The notes beneath the pieces are model-generated. The model saw only the letters and a program-made list of their open reading frames with translations. It had not been told where the DNA came from and made no database searches. From positions 1 through 64,000 of the forward strand of contig CH002478.1 of NCBI GenBank assembly GCA_000149265.1: a DNA stretch of 64,000 nt, read 5' to 3'. This document shows positions 52,383 through 63,280 of this stretch, one piece after another. The stretch comes from Ciona savignyi. Its lineage: Eukaryota; Chordata; Ascidiacea; Phlebobranchia; Cionidae. Position 1 is the first letter of the stretch, and every line of letters starts with the position of its first letter. The position numbers and the translations under genes were made by a program.

Positions 52383-55300
52383 CTACGTTCGGCCTTCGCA
52401 CTTTGGTGTGGTGGTGATCGGCGATCTGTGCTCGTTGCTCGCGAGCGACGAGTGGCCCCGTTCGGACGTCTTCCTGCCGAAAGGACCGTTGCCGAAAGGA
52501 CTGCTGGTGTCGTTGGACTGGGTGGGGGACTGTGTGAACACGGGGTTGAAAGGTGAGGCAGGTGAAGTGCTGGGTGACGCGAGTCGGTAGCTGAGCTCCT
52601 CGATTCGCTGCTGTTGGCTCCTCATCGAGTGTTGTTGATCCTCGCAACTCTGTCGAAGTTGATCGGACTCCGACTTCACCACCCTGGTGCGAGAAGAAAA
52701 AACGCAAATAATAGAAGTATTTTTTGATTTAAAAATATCGATATTGTTCTAATTGAATGTATTATGAGCTTCAAAATTGGCGATTAATAGTTTAGGGTAT
52801 ATTTTTTCTTCTTTATTACATTAAAATAGAATAGCACATTTATTTAAAAGAATGAGGTCGGATAAAACGGCAAAACTATAGTAGTTAAAACANNNNNNNN
52901 NNNNNNNNNNNNNNNNNNNNNNNNNNNNNNNNNNNNNNNNNNNNNNNNNNNNNNNNNNNNNNNNNNNNNNNNNNNNNNNNNNNNNNNNNNNNNNNNNNNN
53001 NNNNNNNNNNNNNNNNNNNNNNNNNNNNNNNNNNNNNNNNNNNNNNNNNNNNNNNNNNNNNNNNNNNNNNNNNNNNNNNNNNNNNNNNNNNNNNNNNNNN
53101 NNNNNNNNNNNNNNNNNNNNNNNNNNNNNNNNNNNAAACAGGTCAGTAAATACACACGGAGATAAAAGTGACGTGGCCATTAAACCCTAAAATAAAAAGA
53201 ATGAATTCTACAACCAACCTATATTCTGCATTTCTTTCCTGAATCTGAGTTCGAAGGTCTTCGTTTTTCTGCTGCAGCGAGATAATCTGGTCCCTGTAAG
53301 TTCGTAGTTCCGCGTGAAGGTCGGATTGTTGCGACATCTGGAAAATATAGAGGTTGATAATTTGTTAATTTTCGATTTTAGCAATGCCATTGTTGTAGGA
53401 TTTTATCAGTTAATTCACATAGTGTCCACTGCCTTACAACGGGTTACCGGGACCATCGGTAGCGTTTTGTGAATGAAAACGTTCCTATTTTTAGTTCAAT
53501 CTATCAAAGTCATGTTTGGTATCGTTTAAGAAACTTTTTGACCAGACGTGAACGGGGGATTTTGATTATACCAGCTCTAAAAAAAACTATATAGGAATAA
53601 GTGCCTTCTAGTGTTTCTACCATACAGATTTAGGCCCTACTTTGCATTTCGCAGTCGATCGTTGGAGTCTAATTTATTATCCGTGACGTAATAACCCTGT
53701 GTAAATGCCGAACAAAGCAAATGTGTTAGACTTTCGGTTATTAAGTTTTTCAAGAAAAGCACATTGGCTAAAAAAATTAAAAAAATATCCGGCAGTTCCC
53801 CGTTAAAATACTGAGGTGAAACAAGAAATGAAGGGCGAAACGCTAGTTGTTAACACGCGGCAATGTAAAAACAAATATGTAAGTGCCATTACCGCGGCAA
53901 TATTTAATCAGTTGGTAACACTAGTTTGCACTTTGAAGACAATATACGTAATGATTAACAAGTAAAGTTCTACCTCGAGCAGCAGCTTGTGGTGTTCAGC
54001 GTTCTTCATTTCTAGTACAGAGCGCAAGCTCTTGTTTTCCTCGTGCGCGCTGATATAGGGCTGGACTAACTCCTGCAACGAACTTTTATCACTGCGTGTG
54101 CTGACAACACTAATGTGTGGTTAGTGACAGTTCATAATGATGGCGTCAAGTGAGGCCAGACCTCCAGCTTGTGAACCTTGTTTAAAACAACCTGGAGTTT
54201 TGTAGAAACGTATGAAGTGAAGGGAAACAGGGTAGCATAAACAGGACGATGCAATGAATTTTGTGACTGAATTCCTAGCTTTCAAAAGAGAAGTTAACCT
54301 CTGTATAGTCAATCGCACTGTAAAACGGTTAAAAGTTACCTGAACTCTTTCTTGGACTTTCTCGTCCATTTTTTCTCGTAGCTCATTTGTCTCTTGTTCG
54401 ATTTCCTCGCGCTCTTGCGCCCACTGGTGATGAAGGTCAGCGACAGCTGTTTCGTGGTCATTTTCCATTGCTGTTAAACGAAAAACACGGTGTTAATGGC
54501 GTTGTTTATATTGACTAATACATATCCCTGTAGGTAGTAACCGTTTAAGCTCACAAGTTTTGTTTACCATTTTGGGGTAGTGGGCAATTCACAATATATA
54601 CAATTATCGGTTGCTGTATTTCAATAAGTAATTTTAGAAAAAACACATCTTACCATTAATCGCTTTGGAGTGTGATTCCTTCATGGCAGTTATCACGTGC
54701 TCTTGTTGTTCTTTCTATATATAAAGCGTTGTTATACTAAAAAATGAGAGAATAATATACAAACTGCCATAACCAGTGATACGGCGATATTTTAAAACTC
54801 CCGTTTAACAAACCTCTTTTTCTAATCGCTGGGTCAAGTCGTTGAGCTGGTTTTTCACCAACGTCATATCCGCTTCGTGTTTCTGCTCCATCGCGGTGAC
54901 GTCACGATAATGGGCATCACGTGACTCGAGGAGAGACGCTTCGAGCTCCGATACGCGCGAAGAGAGATCGGCTGAAGATTAAACAAAAACGAGGAGCATG
55001 AGGTGTGGGCAAATATGGCAAGTGTTAAGTGATTATAGCAAGCAATCAACAGGTAATTTACTTTTTTTCTCAACGTATAGGAATCCAGCTCGTTTCTTTG
55101 GTCAAATAAAAAATGTCAGTTAAAATAAGGGATTTCAGTAAGTTATACAATGAAGGGTTGAATGAATAACTTACTGTTAGTTTGAGAATGCTCACTGACG
55201 AGTTGACTGAGCTGCTGTTTGTCGTGTGCAAGCTGTGGAGCTGAGAGTCCATCAAGCTGAGGATGGGAATCGCGATTACTATTCGTAATAATCGTATACC

Positions 55301-58300
55301 AGACACGTCGTGAAAACCACAAAAATCTTAACGTAGAGTGAATAATTTATGTTATGTTTCTCATGAAAGTCACCTGGTTAGATATACGGCCACAACGAAG
55401 ATATATTACAAAGAAACATTTATAAGCTCAATATAATACTTTATATTTTGAGACTGAATAAAATGAAAAAAAAAATCTTATAATATATATGTGTTTTATT
55501 TAAATGTTCAATTCTGTCGTATATGTAAACCTTATTGCTCACTCTATCTTATCAATCAATGCATTATGATCCCAAGTGCACTACTAGCAATGCAGACTGT
55601 TTAGTACCCACCCAAGCAAAAACGCACTCCGCTAAACGCAATGCGGCTGCCGCAGCAAAACACAGCGCGGTCCACTCAATCACACTCTTTTCCCACGACA
55701 TTGCCCTCAAATCGCTTGCATTGAAATTACTAGACATAATCCGTCAGTTCTTCATTACAGCTTTCTCGCAAAACAATGTAGCTACATGGGCCTCTACTTG
55801 CAAAACAACCTCTAGACTATGGTGTTCTCACTTTACAAGTCGGAACAAAATACTTCGAGGAGACTGCTGGCAAACACAAGGTATTGACCGAGGCGAAAAA
55901 GAAAGGCGACAATAATTACGGCATAATGTATAGGAACTGTGGTACAATAACCACATATCCCCTATTCAAGCAAAGGAGGCGACACGATTAAACACGTCCG
56001 GAGAGCTGACGCTCTTTCAAAGAATTCAAATGTTGACGAAGTTGGCGTCAGGACTTCGCTACGTCACAGTTATAGGTATTAAAGTATTCTTAGCACTAAC
56101 AATGAAGTATACAAATCCTACACAGAACACATTAATCAAAGAACTGAACTTTGTTGTTTTTCCATCTCAGGTCTATAGGTATTATGTTCATATTTTGGCT
56201 ATGACCTTACACGAGGCACAGCTAACGTCTTCTTAGCACTAATAATGGGGTATAAAAATCCTACATTGTCGAACACATTATACAAAACACTGCACTTTAT
56301 TGTTTTTCCATTGCAGGTCTAGCGTCTAGGAGTTATTCCTATGTTCATAGCTTGTCTATGACCCAGGATAGCCGCTTTCCTGCGACTTTACACTAGGATA
56401 GTCAGATGACCCAATCTAACAATTTAAAAGTTAGAAGAAAGCAAATATGCTTAAGTTGTTTTAACTAAAACAACCACGACTAAATCATTTAAAATAATAC
56501 ATTTACTTGCCCAATACCATTACACAGCAGTAGTGTATGTGGACGTACGAATATTACAAGGCGTAATGTATTTGATATGAAATAATGTACTTAGTGTTTT
56601 AAACGTGGAATCAGCATTTCTTACTACACTGCTCTAGAAGTCATTGGACCTGTAAAACTAAAATACTGTGCTAACAACCGTAAATAAAACTCACCTTTGT
56701 CGATTTACGGTGTCTTGAACAACAACAACATGTCAACGCGCGTGTTCTTGATTTTGAGCAGTTTGCACCCATTTTATCGACACCTAACCGTCGTGTATAA
56801 CCATTTAAATGTTCACTATCTCTAACCGTGTAAAACCAGCTAAATAATACTTGGTCACTACACACTACCACTTGCCTTCCTAATTATTTCAGTTCGCAAA
56901 CGTTTTCACTCGCCCTTACTGATAACTCTGTATACAAAGTGAAATAAGAAATCGTCACTTTCGCCTTTACTGCAAGTACACCGTGACCTTAAACGTGAGA
57001 CCGATAAAGCGTACTAACAGGCGAGGTGAATACATGAAACGTTTACTGAGACTAGACCAAAACCGCAAAAACGATGTACTGTATCTTACTAACACCACAC
57101 GACGCTACATATGCGACATAGTCTCCGATTTCTACCGGTGATGTATGGTTTACATTAGAATGTCCAGCTTCCGTCTAATAAAAACAATATCTTAAAGTGA
57201 CGACAGTATAAGCTATCATAAAGCGCTCGTTTCCCTTTCAGCGTTCAAACTACGTTAACTGTCATCTGGTATGCCTGATATAACGGTGTATTGAACTAGT
57301 TGTATAGTCTGCTGTGGTACGTGCTTATCTGTCGGTTGCAAATTGAGAATCAACAGCGACGAAGTCGAGATGATACAAGGTCGCTTGAACAAGTGGAAAT
57401 TGATAAGGCTTCACGCATAGACATTTAAATGCTGGCTTTGCACCGACTTGACTGATGAGGTAAAACGCCTTGGAATCTTATCTTGACAAGTTAAGCTTCT
57501 TCTACTTGCATAATAAGTGCTGATTGGAGGAAGCAGTCCACGACTATACTATTCTGTGTGAAACCTGACTGGTCTACGCGTATTCAACCTAAACGTACGA
57601 AGTTCGTTAATGTTTAATAACTTGGAAGTGATAAAAGACTAACGAGCAGCTAAAGCTGTCAAAGTTATTTGCATTATAAACTCTCCGTTGTCTGCGTATA
57701 CATAACAAAGTTAAGTAGCGCTTAGCATTCCGTACAATAATTCAGTTTATCACATACGTGTGAATGTGATTTCAATAACTGTCCGATATAATGTAAATAA
57801 TAAATGTTTTTAAACAAGAAACTAAATATGTACCATTACAAATTCATTCTTTACATATAAGTAGAAATGGGATGGTTTAGACACGTGGATTAATCATTTG
57901 AAGAAATGGCATGAATATTATATAAACCGATATACAGAGATGAACAATTTTGTTATGTCGAAATAAAAACAATAAAACCATTTTTATAAAAAAAATGATT
58001 TTATAGCAAACTCATCTATTATACAGTTGGCAAACAGTGAAATAATTGTAATGCTGTCACGACATAGTAAACTGGATAGTGGCTCAATATAATCTTATTA
58101 CGGTCTATTAGCTAAACATGGAAGTATTGGAATCACCAGCATGGAAACGCGGAATTTTAAACCTTGTTTGCAAACAATACAAAATCCATGTCATTATCAA
58201 CAAATTGGTTATCAAATATCCGGTGTCGATACACGAATTAAAAAATATCAACGAACGTCATGCGTTGCCTGATAGTAAACATGCTGAACAAACTCACCTT

Positions 58301-60230
58301 GTTGACCACGTGATCTAATAGTGTGGCCATCGCAACAGCGCATTGCGAGGTTTTGTTGACTGGTTTGTGACGTGTTGTTCCATTCGTTACGACAGGCGCT
58401 GCAAGAGCCGCTTGTTAATTATTGTTTTTGCTTTAATATCGGGAAAACAAATGACCAGTTGATGATTACACACCAACACGTTATCAGGATAAAAAAGAAT
58501 TTGATATGGCGATTTGCAAAATTATGTAACTCACATGCTACTTAACTAACCTCAGAAAACGGCATTTTATCCATACAGAAAATAACTTTAAAACTACATT
58601 GTTTTTTATGTAATTCGTTGATAAAACATTACATTTTATAAAGTTTATTATATTAGAATACAAAGTGATTTATAAATATAGGTGCGTTCACAATGAAAGG
58701 CAAGGCATTTTTTTCTCTTGCTTTTGAATTTATCGCATCTTATGCCCATTGCACAGTCAACTAAAACGCATATTACAAGCTGTTATTTATTGAACGATTA
58801 AACAAGATGTTGTAATCGTTAAAGTTATTTATACTGTCATACGTAACACGCCAGGTTTACTTCTGAGAAAATTGTGGTTTGGTAGCGTTGCGCATATAAG
58901 GACAGATAAACATATGAAACTGTGGTGAAGCACTGACTACTTACCACATTTCGCCGCTTTCGCAGGTTTGGACAGCGATGTTCGGGTCTTGGAAGAGTTG
59001 GTCAACGACGACTGCGATGATGATCGTAAAGAGGTTGCTGAGAGTGATTTTGTTGCGGGGATGGATGAAGCTGGAAAGAGTAACATAACAAAAAAATTAA
59101 ACACCTAAATATAACGTGCTTTATTAGGAAAGAATAAAAAATAACTGGAAATAATGTTATAGGTCATCTTAATCAAGTATTTCGCCATTGTTGGATTTTT
59201 AACAGGGCTTAATTTCGAATTCCTGATGGGTCTTTACCAAATATCTTATATACAGTTCAGTATATGTATCGGTCGCGTTAACCATTCAGCTACCCGACCG
59301 TCCGAAATTATAAAATCCTTATTTTGCTACCACCTCAACACTCTTATATATCGACCTTCGACCCCAAGCAGTAATTGGGTGTAAAGTTGAATTAATATAA
59401 ACAATCTAAATATTAATTTTTTTCTACATACTCTTACTCCGCTATCTTTTCAAAAATATGATTGGCCTATGATATAAGAAATTTATGAGAATTATATGAA
59501 ACAGGAGAGAAAAAAGTTAGGGGGCATCAGGTTACTGAAGCAGTTGCAGCATATTTCATGCAATTTAGGCTTTACTTTTTGTCCAGACCATTAACCTTTT
59601 GGCTGATGATCCGACGCACTACCATAAGAGATAAAATTTCATTCCAAGAAATTTAATATTAAAATAAGCAAAAACACATTATGCCAACAACACAATTATT
59701 TTTACAATAAGACGTTTCGGAAATTGCATTATACCAATTCTCAATGGTTTTAAATTCATACGTTGAGGCTATTTTTTTAAACTTTTATATATATACCTTG
59801 TGGTCTTTTGTTGCCAGTCCTGTTGGCCAGTGACGCAATACGTGAAGTTACGACGCCGCTATTTCGTAAGGCCGACGTGGTTGATCTGCTGGAACTGGAA
59901 TCATTCCGAGTGGCTTCAAATTTTGCTGTGCGACCTGAGAATAAAGAGGATCAAGTTTAATACACCAATGACATTATCAGATAGTGCGTTTTACTCGAAA
60001 TCGCTAAACACCAAAAATAAAACCATATTTTGGGAAACCAAGTTTTAAACATGACAATATCAGTGAAGAAAACGGTAAAAAGACAAACGAGAAACTTTTG
60101 TGCCCTTTATTACAATTCTTTGACAAAGCCACAACAAAGGTGTGGGTAGCTTACCTATATGATCAGGGAACTCTACGCCCGAATACGACTCGTAATGCTG
60201 AATTAACTGCTGTGTACGACTAGAACGCAT
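52383..60230 (-). CDS. MTUS: MTUS1/MTUS2 (ATIP)-like microtubule-associated coiled-coil protein
   Basis: Modelled isoform from the first exon at 60230: exons 60230-60155, 59934-59797, 59070-58945, 58398-58298, 55256-55175, 54971-54814, 54714-54654, 54470-54340, 54072-53974, 53337-53219, 52683-52383 (TAG). All phases agree, giving 463 aa. The N-terminal part is Ser/Lys/Arg-rich (SLRSSSQSSLTNSSKTRTSL), suiting microtubule binding. Exons from 54971 on form a continuous coiled coil (e.g. NELREKMDEKVQERVQ, LRSVLEMKNAEHHKLLLE). The end reads QQKNEDLRTQ then RIEELSYRLASPSTSPASPF, a short Ser/Pro tail. This matches the C-terminal plan of vertebrate MTUS1/MTUS2 (VLE.KNA, Q.ENE.LKAR, NEELLWKL, SP-rich end), which bind microtubules and plus-end proteins. 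Homology is by memory, so a different coiled-coil family is possible. A 243-N gap lies in the last intron, but phase is continuous across it. Confidence 0.72.
52893..53135. other. Assembly gap (243 N)
   Basis: Run of 243 N, probably a sized gap, in the last intron of the MTUS-like gene. The flanking exons join in phase 2 without it (TAT AG|G GTG), so no exon needs to be hidden, though an optional one could be. Confidence 0.97.
56085..56364. repeat. Diverged tandem duplication in the MTUS-like gene
   Basis: Two copies, about 56085-56206 and 56228-56364, share TTCTTAGCACTAA.AATG, AATCCTACA, GAACACATTA, TTGTTTTTCCAT and TATGTTCATA followed by CTATGACC. They lie between the alternative first exon at 56772 and the next coding exon at 55256. 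Confidence 0.75.
56695..56772 (-). CDS. MTUS: Alternative first exon of the MTUS-like gene, predicted lipid-anchored N terminus
   Basis: ATG at 56772 in a good context (AAAATGG), 26 codons, donor AAG|GTGAGT in phase 0. It joins in frame to the exon at 55256, which also starts in phase 0, giving a 342 aa isoform of the coiled-coil half only. It begins MGANCSKSRTR and has CCCC at residues 15-18 followed by SRHRKSTK. Gly2, with Ser at position 6 and Lys at 7, fits N-myristoylation; Cys5 and the Cys cluster next to basic residues fit palmitoylation. This would tether the isoform to membranes and drop the basic N-terminal region. The exon is a prediction from sequence; its use is not shown. Confidence 0.72.
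58873..58891. repeat. 19 bp repeat, copy 1
   Basis: TGTGGTTTGGTAGCGTTGC, perfectly repeated at 61024-61042 in the same orientation, both in introns of the MTUS-like gene. Function unknown. Confidence 0.7.
59205..59302 (-). mobile_element. tRNA-like SINE in an MTUS intron
   Basis: On minus: GTCGGGTAGCTGAATGGTTA (A-box-like), then CGCGACCGATACATATAC, a variable stretch, and ACCCATCAGGAATTCGAA (B-box-like). Best preserved head among the four family copies in the window. Confidence 0.65.
60155..60230 (-). CDS. MTUS: First exon candidate 1c of the MTUS-like gene
   Basis: ATG 60230, reads MRSSRTQQLIQHYESYSGVE and ends in phase 1 at ATA G|GTAAGC. It cannot be internal: reading from an upstream phase-1 exon through its apparent acceptor gives a stop after eight codons. 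It joins the common exon at 59934. Confidence 0.6.
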
Positions 60231-61023
60231 TCTAATGGGTATATTCTGGTGCTCAAAAAAAGTTGGAGATTCGCTTATAACTGCTCGTTGGCGGACAATA
60301 CGTTTGTTTATTCAGCCTATTAGACGTATGAAAGCACGCAATCCAAAGACTGGCCTTTCATATGTTCATTGTCCACTTAATAATATATGATGGACGTTTG
60401 AATAAGTTAATCAACTAAGAATAAAATTCTTTGTTAAAGCTTTGACTATTTATAAAACAAGTTTAAATAATAAAAACGAGTGAACTCGCATTTTCATTAA
60501 AAGTTTTAGCCTACATAAATTAATTGGGAAACCACGCTTCTAAGCAAGAAACTGCTACTGAATTATTTATTTGAAATAACTTATCAACGTCTTAAGCTCC
60601 GATAGGCACAACTTTCCCTTCTACCGCTTATCTACGCTTTAAATATGGCAAATATTTGCTGGAAAGTCAAGACTGCTGTAAAAGTGATCTGTGCTTTAAG
60701 TAAGATAAATACATATCGAACACAAACAACTTGGATTCAGCATCTGGTTATGAGTCTTCAAATCAAAAGTTAAATGACGAGACGACAAAGGCAATAGCCA
60801 AGCACAAAGGCTTGTAATAACATGCTGGGCTAGGTAAACTAAATGAAATGCCAAAGGATATCTGGATATAGGAAAAGAAACTCTAAACTCCCATTCAAGC
60901 CCTAAACTCCCATTTAGTTTTGGGGTAAAACAAACCGCTGTCTATTAAAAATAACACTTCGGGCTACTGTAACGTAAGTTTCTGCTACATGCTTTGGCGA
61001 TGGCGGTTAAATTGTAAGCCATT

Positions 61024-61042
61024 TGTGGTTTGGTAGCGTTGC
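61024..61042. repeat. 19 bp repeat, copy 2
   Basis: Second perfect copy of TGTGGTTTGGTAGCGTTGC, between first exon candidates 1b and 1c. Confidence 0.7.
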
Positions 61043-61434
61043 AAATATTGAAGTATGGTTCAATGTAAAGATTGGTAAACATTCCCGACGTGAAGATACA
61101 ATGAAAAAATAAGGTGACATCGGTAAGGGATAAATTCGGGCGTTTTCAACGAGCATTCCTTTATCCCGTTTAAATGCTATGTATTGTTCTTTAACATGAT
61201 ATTATTTATTTTGGTAATTAAACTATTTGCCAGCCATATTTTCGCTTCCAAAAACGTAACCACTAAAAAACTTCAATATTTCAACACGTTTTTTTATACA
61301 ACCGCATTGTTTAATATTCTAAATGTATAAACAAACTGTAGGTGCACTTAACTATACATACAGAAGTTTACATTACTGTAACATACTTGAGTATACGAAA
61401 AAAATCTTACAAAATTTCAATAAAAGTTACGTAC

Positions 61435-61510
61435 CAGCAACGCTATTATAGCATATCATCCAGTCTGGCCGTTCGTTGCTACTTTTTGCGGCTTTTCTTC
61501 GTCTATCCAT
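61435..61510 (-). CDS. MTUS: First exon candidate 1b of the MTUS-like gene
   Basis: ATG 61510, reads MDRRRKAAKSSNERPDWM and ends in phase 1 at GCT G|GTACGT, compatible with the common exon at 59934. It has 76 coding bases, as many as candidate 1c. A basic start fits the Lys/Arg-rich N-terminal half. It could belong to another transcript. Confidence 0.5.
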
Positions 61511-61858
61511 ATTAACCAGTTCTAATGTCTTTATTCAACTGCTGCACACACTCGGTACACAAAATATAACTGCATAACAAATTGGGACGCTCTTTAGAAG
61601 CGTAAATATCGACCAACAATCAGATAGAATTGATCGGCTCAATCTAACACAGTTTAACCAGCCAACTGCCGTTCCAATAAATAATTAAATCCAAAATCGA
61701 CATGGGAATGCATAAACATTACACCCAAACTGACTTTTTTAACTAAAAAAGATTCTTAAAGCACTAACTTTACTAGTTTGACCTGGCCAAGGTTAGAACC
61801 CGTGAGCTATGACCCCTTCGTCACTGGATCAGCGTTTGTAAAGCCTATTGTGCTAAAG

Positions 61859-62141
61859 CAGGGGTGGCCAACCAGTCCGAGACTAAGAGCCAAATTTCTT
61901 ACTGTATTACCACAAAGAGCCATATTATACACACAATGACAGAAATTTACAAGTCTTTTATTCTTATTACAAGTCTTTTTTATTGGAAACCCCCCTAACA
62001 GCAAACAACATCAAGAAATAGATTAAAAAATAGGAAGGGGATTGCATTTCATACATAGCCTACTTGGTACATTTTCAGGGCATATCCTTTATGTAGAAGA
62101 AATAGGGCCTGCGGTAAAGAGCCGCGGATTGGCCAGCCCTG
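61859..62141. mobile_element. hAT-type MITE with perfect target duplication
   Basis: 283 bp, starts CAGGGGTGGCCAACCAGTCC and ends GGATTGGCCAGCCCTG, imperfect inverted repeats. It is flanked by a perfect 8 bp duplication TGCTAAAG at 61851-61858 and 62142-62149. No transposase. It lies between first exon candidates 1a and 1b of the MTUS-like gene, on the upstream side of 1b. Confidence 0.9.
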
Positions 62142-63159
62142 TGCTAAAGCGTTCGAGTTCGAGTTAGGCACAGAAAATCTTACAGTTGATCAACCACTAC
62201 TTCGATAAATTACGGTAAACCAATGTGCAACTCAAAAATTATCTTATGTTTAGCTGAAACAAAACGACTGCACTTTTTAGTTCGCATAAAACTTAACTGA
62301 CGGCGTAGTATGAAATACCCTGACCACCTGCAACGGGTATTATACAATATGCAATTATATCATTCTGCACCCATATACAATCACCTTCTACTACATTCAT
62401 AGATTTATCTCATACTTCATCAATATAAAATCACCTCCTACTGCACTAATATGTATTCATTTCATATGCAGTCATCTCAAATCGAACTAATCTCATGCTG
62501 TACCGATGTGGCGACCGAACTTAAGCATGAATCATACCTAAATAAGCTCCGACTACTGTTATAACCGCGGAGGTATCCCGTGGGGGCTACAAGCAGTACT
62601 ACAGGCCTGTATTCATTTCAGTGGCGACTAGCATTAAAATTTAAAGCATTTTAAATGAAATATGTGATAGGTTTCAAAATGATGGAACGGCTGGAAAGTA
62701 CAGAAAATTTGATCATAAATAGTGAACGCGGGCAACTAAAGGATGCAAATAAGCGATTAATGAACGCGGTTTACATATCTATTTACATACGATTATGTTT
62801 TTTCTTTGCATAGATAGAGAAGCTTTAAAATTTAAGAAATGTAAGGTAATAAAAAATGGAAACCTGTATTGTTAACGCTACCGGTATTTTAAAAACAATT
62901 TAGGTATCAGAATGCCTACACCTTGGCTGTTATGTGTGTATGCGTCACGTTATATATTAGAAGAACATATACTATTTTTCTTATGGTCGAATGCATTCCC
63001 GTGGACAACATAAAAATGAGAGATAGAAGGAAACTGCACAATAAATGAAAGGAAGCAAACTATAAATTCGTATCAGCCTCCCCTAAACGTAAAGTTTTAT
63101 TTTTCACCTCTTTCTTTTTCGAACTCCTTTACAGAAAATGAAAATCATTTCATTCTGAC

Positions 63160-63280
63160 CTGCAATTTCATTTGATTCTTGACGTCTTCCGATCATCCTA
63201 CGCATGCGTGCACACAGACTTTCTTCGTTGGGTGGCGCAGTTACAGAGGTTGTGGGGTGTATTTTAGCCATCTCAGTCAT
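63160..63280 (-). CDS. MTUS: First exon candidate 1a of the MTUS-like gene
   Basis: ATG 63280, reads MTEMAKIHPTTSVTAPP, then RMRRMIGRRQESNEIA, and ends in phase 1 at GCA G|GTCAGA. Joining to the exon at 59934 gives a 478 aa isoform. It is the most distal first exon candidate in the window. The donor GTCAGA is not strong and the exon could instead start another gene. Confidence 0.5.

Noticed and set aside
52288-52707. 139-codon minus-strand open frame over the last MTUS exon
   Set aside because: Different frame from the spliced, phase-consistent coiled-coil product; a long shadow in a locally G+C-rich exon.
55535-55915. 126-codon plus-strand open frame in an MTUS intron
   Set aside because: No recognised motif, antisense to an intron, and no supporting splice sites.
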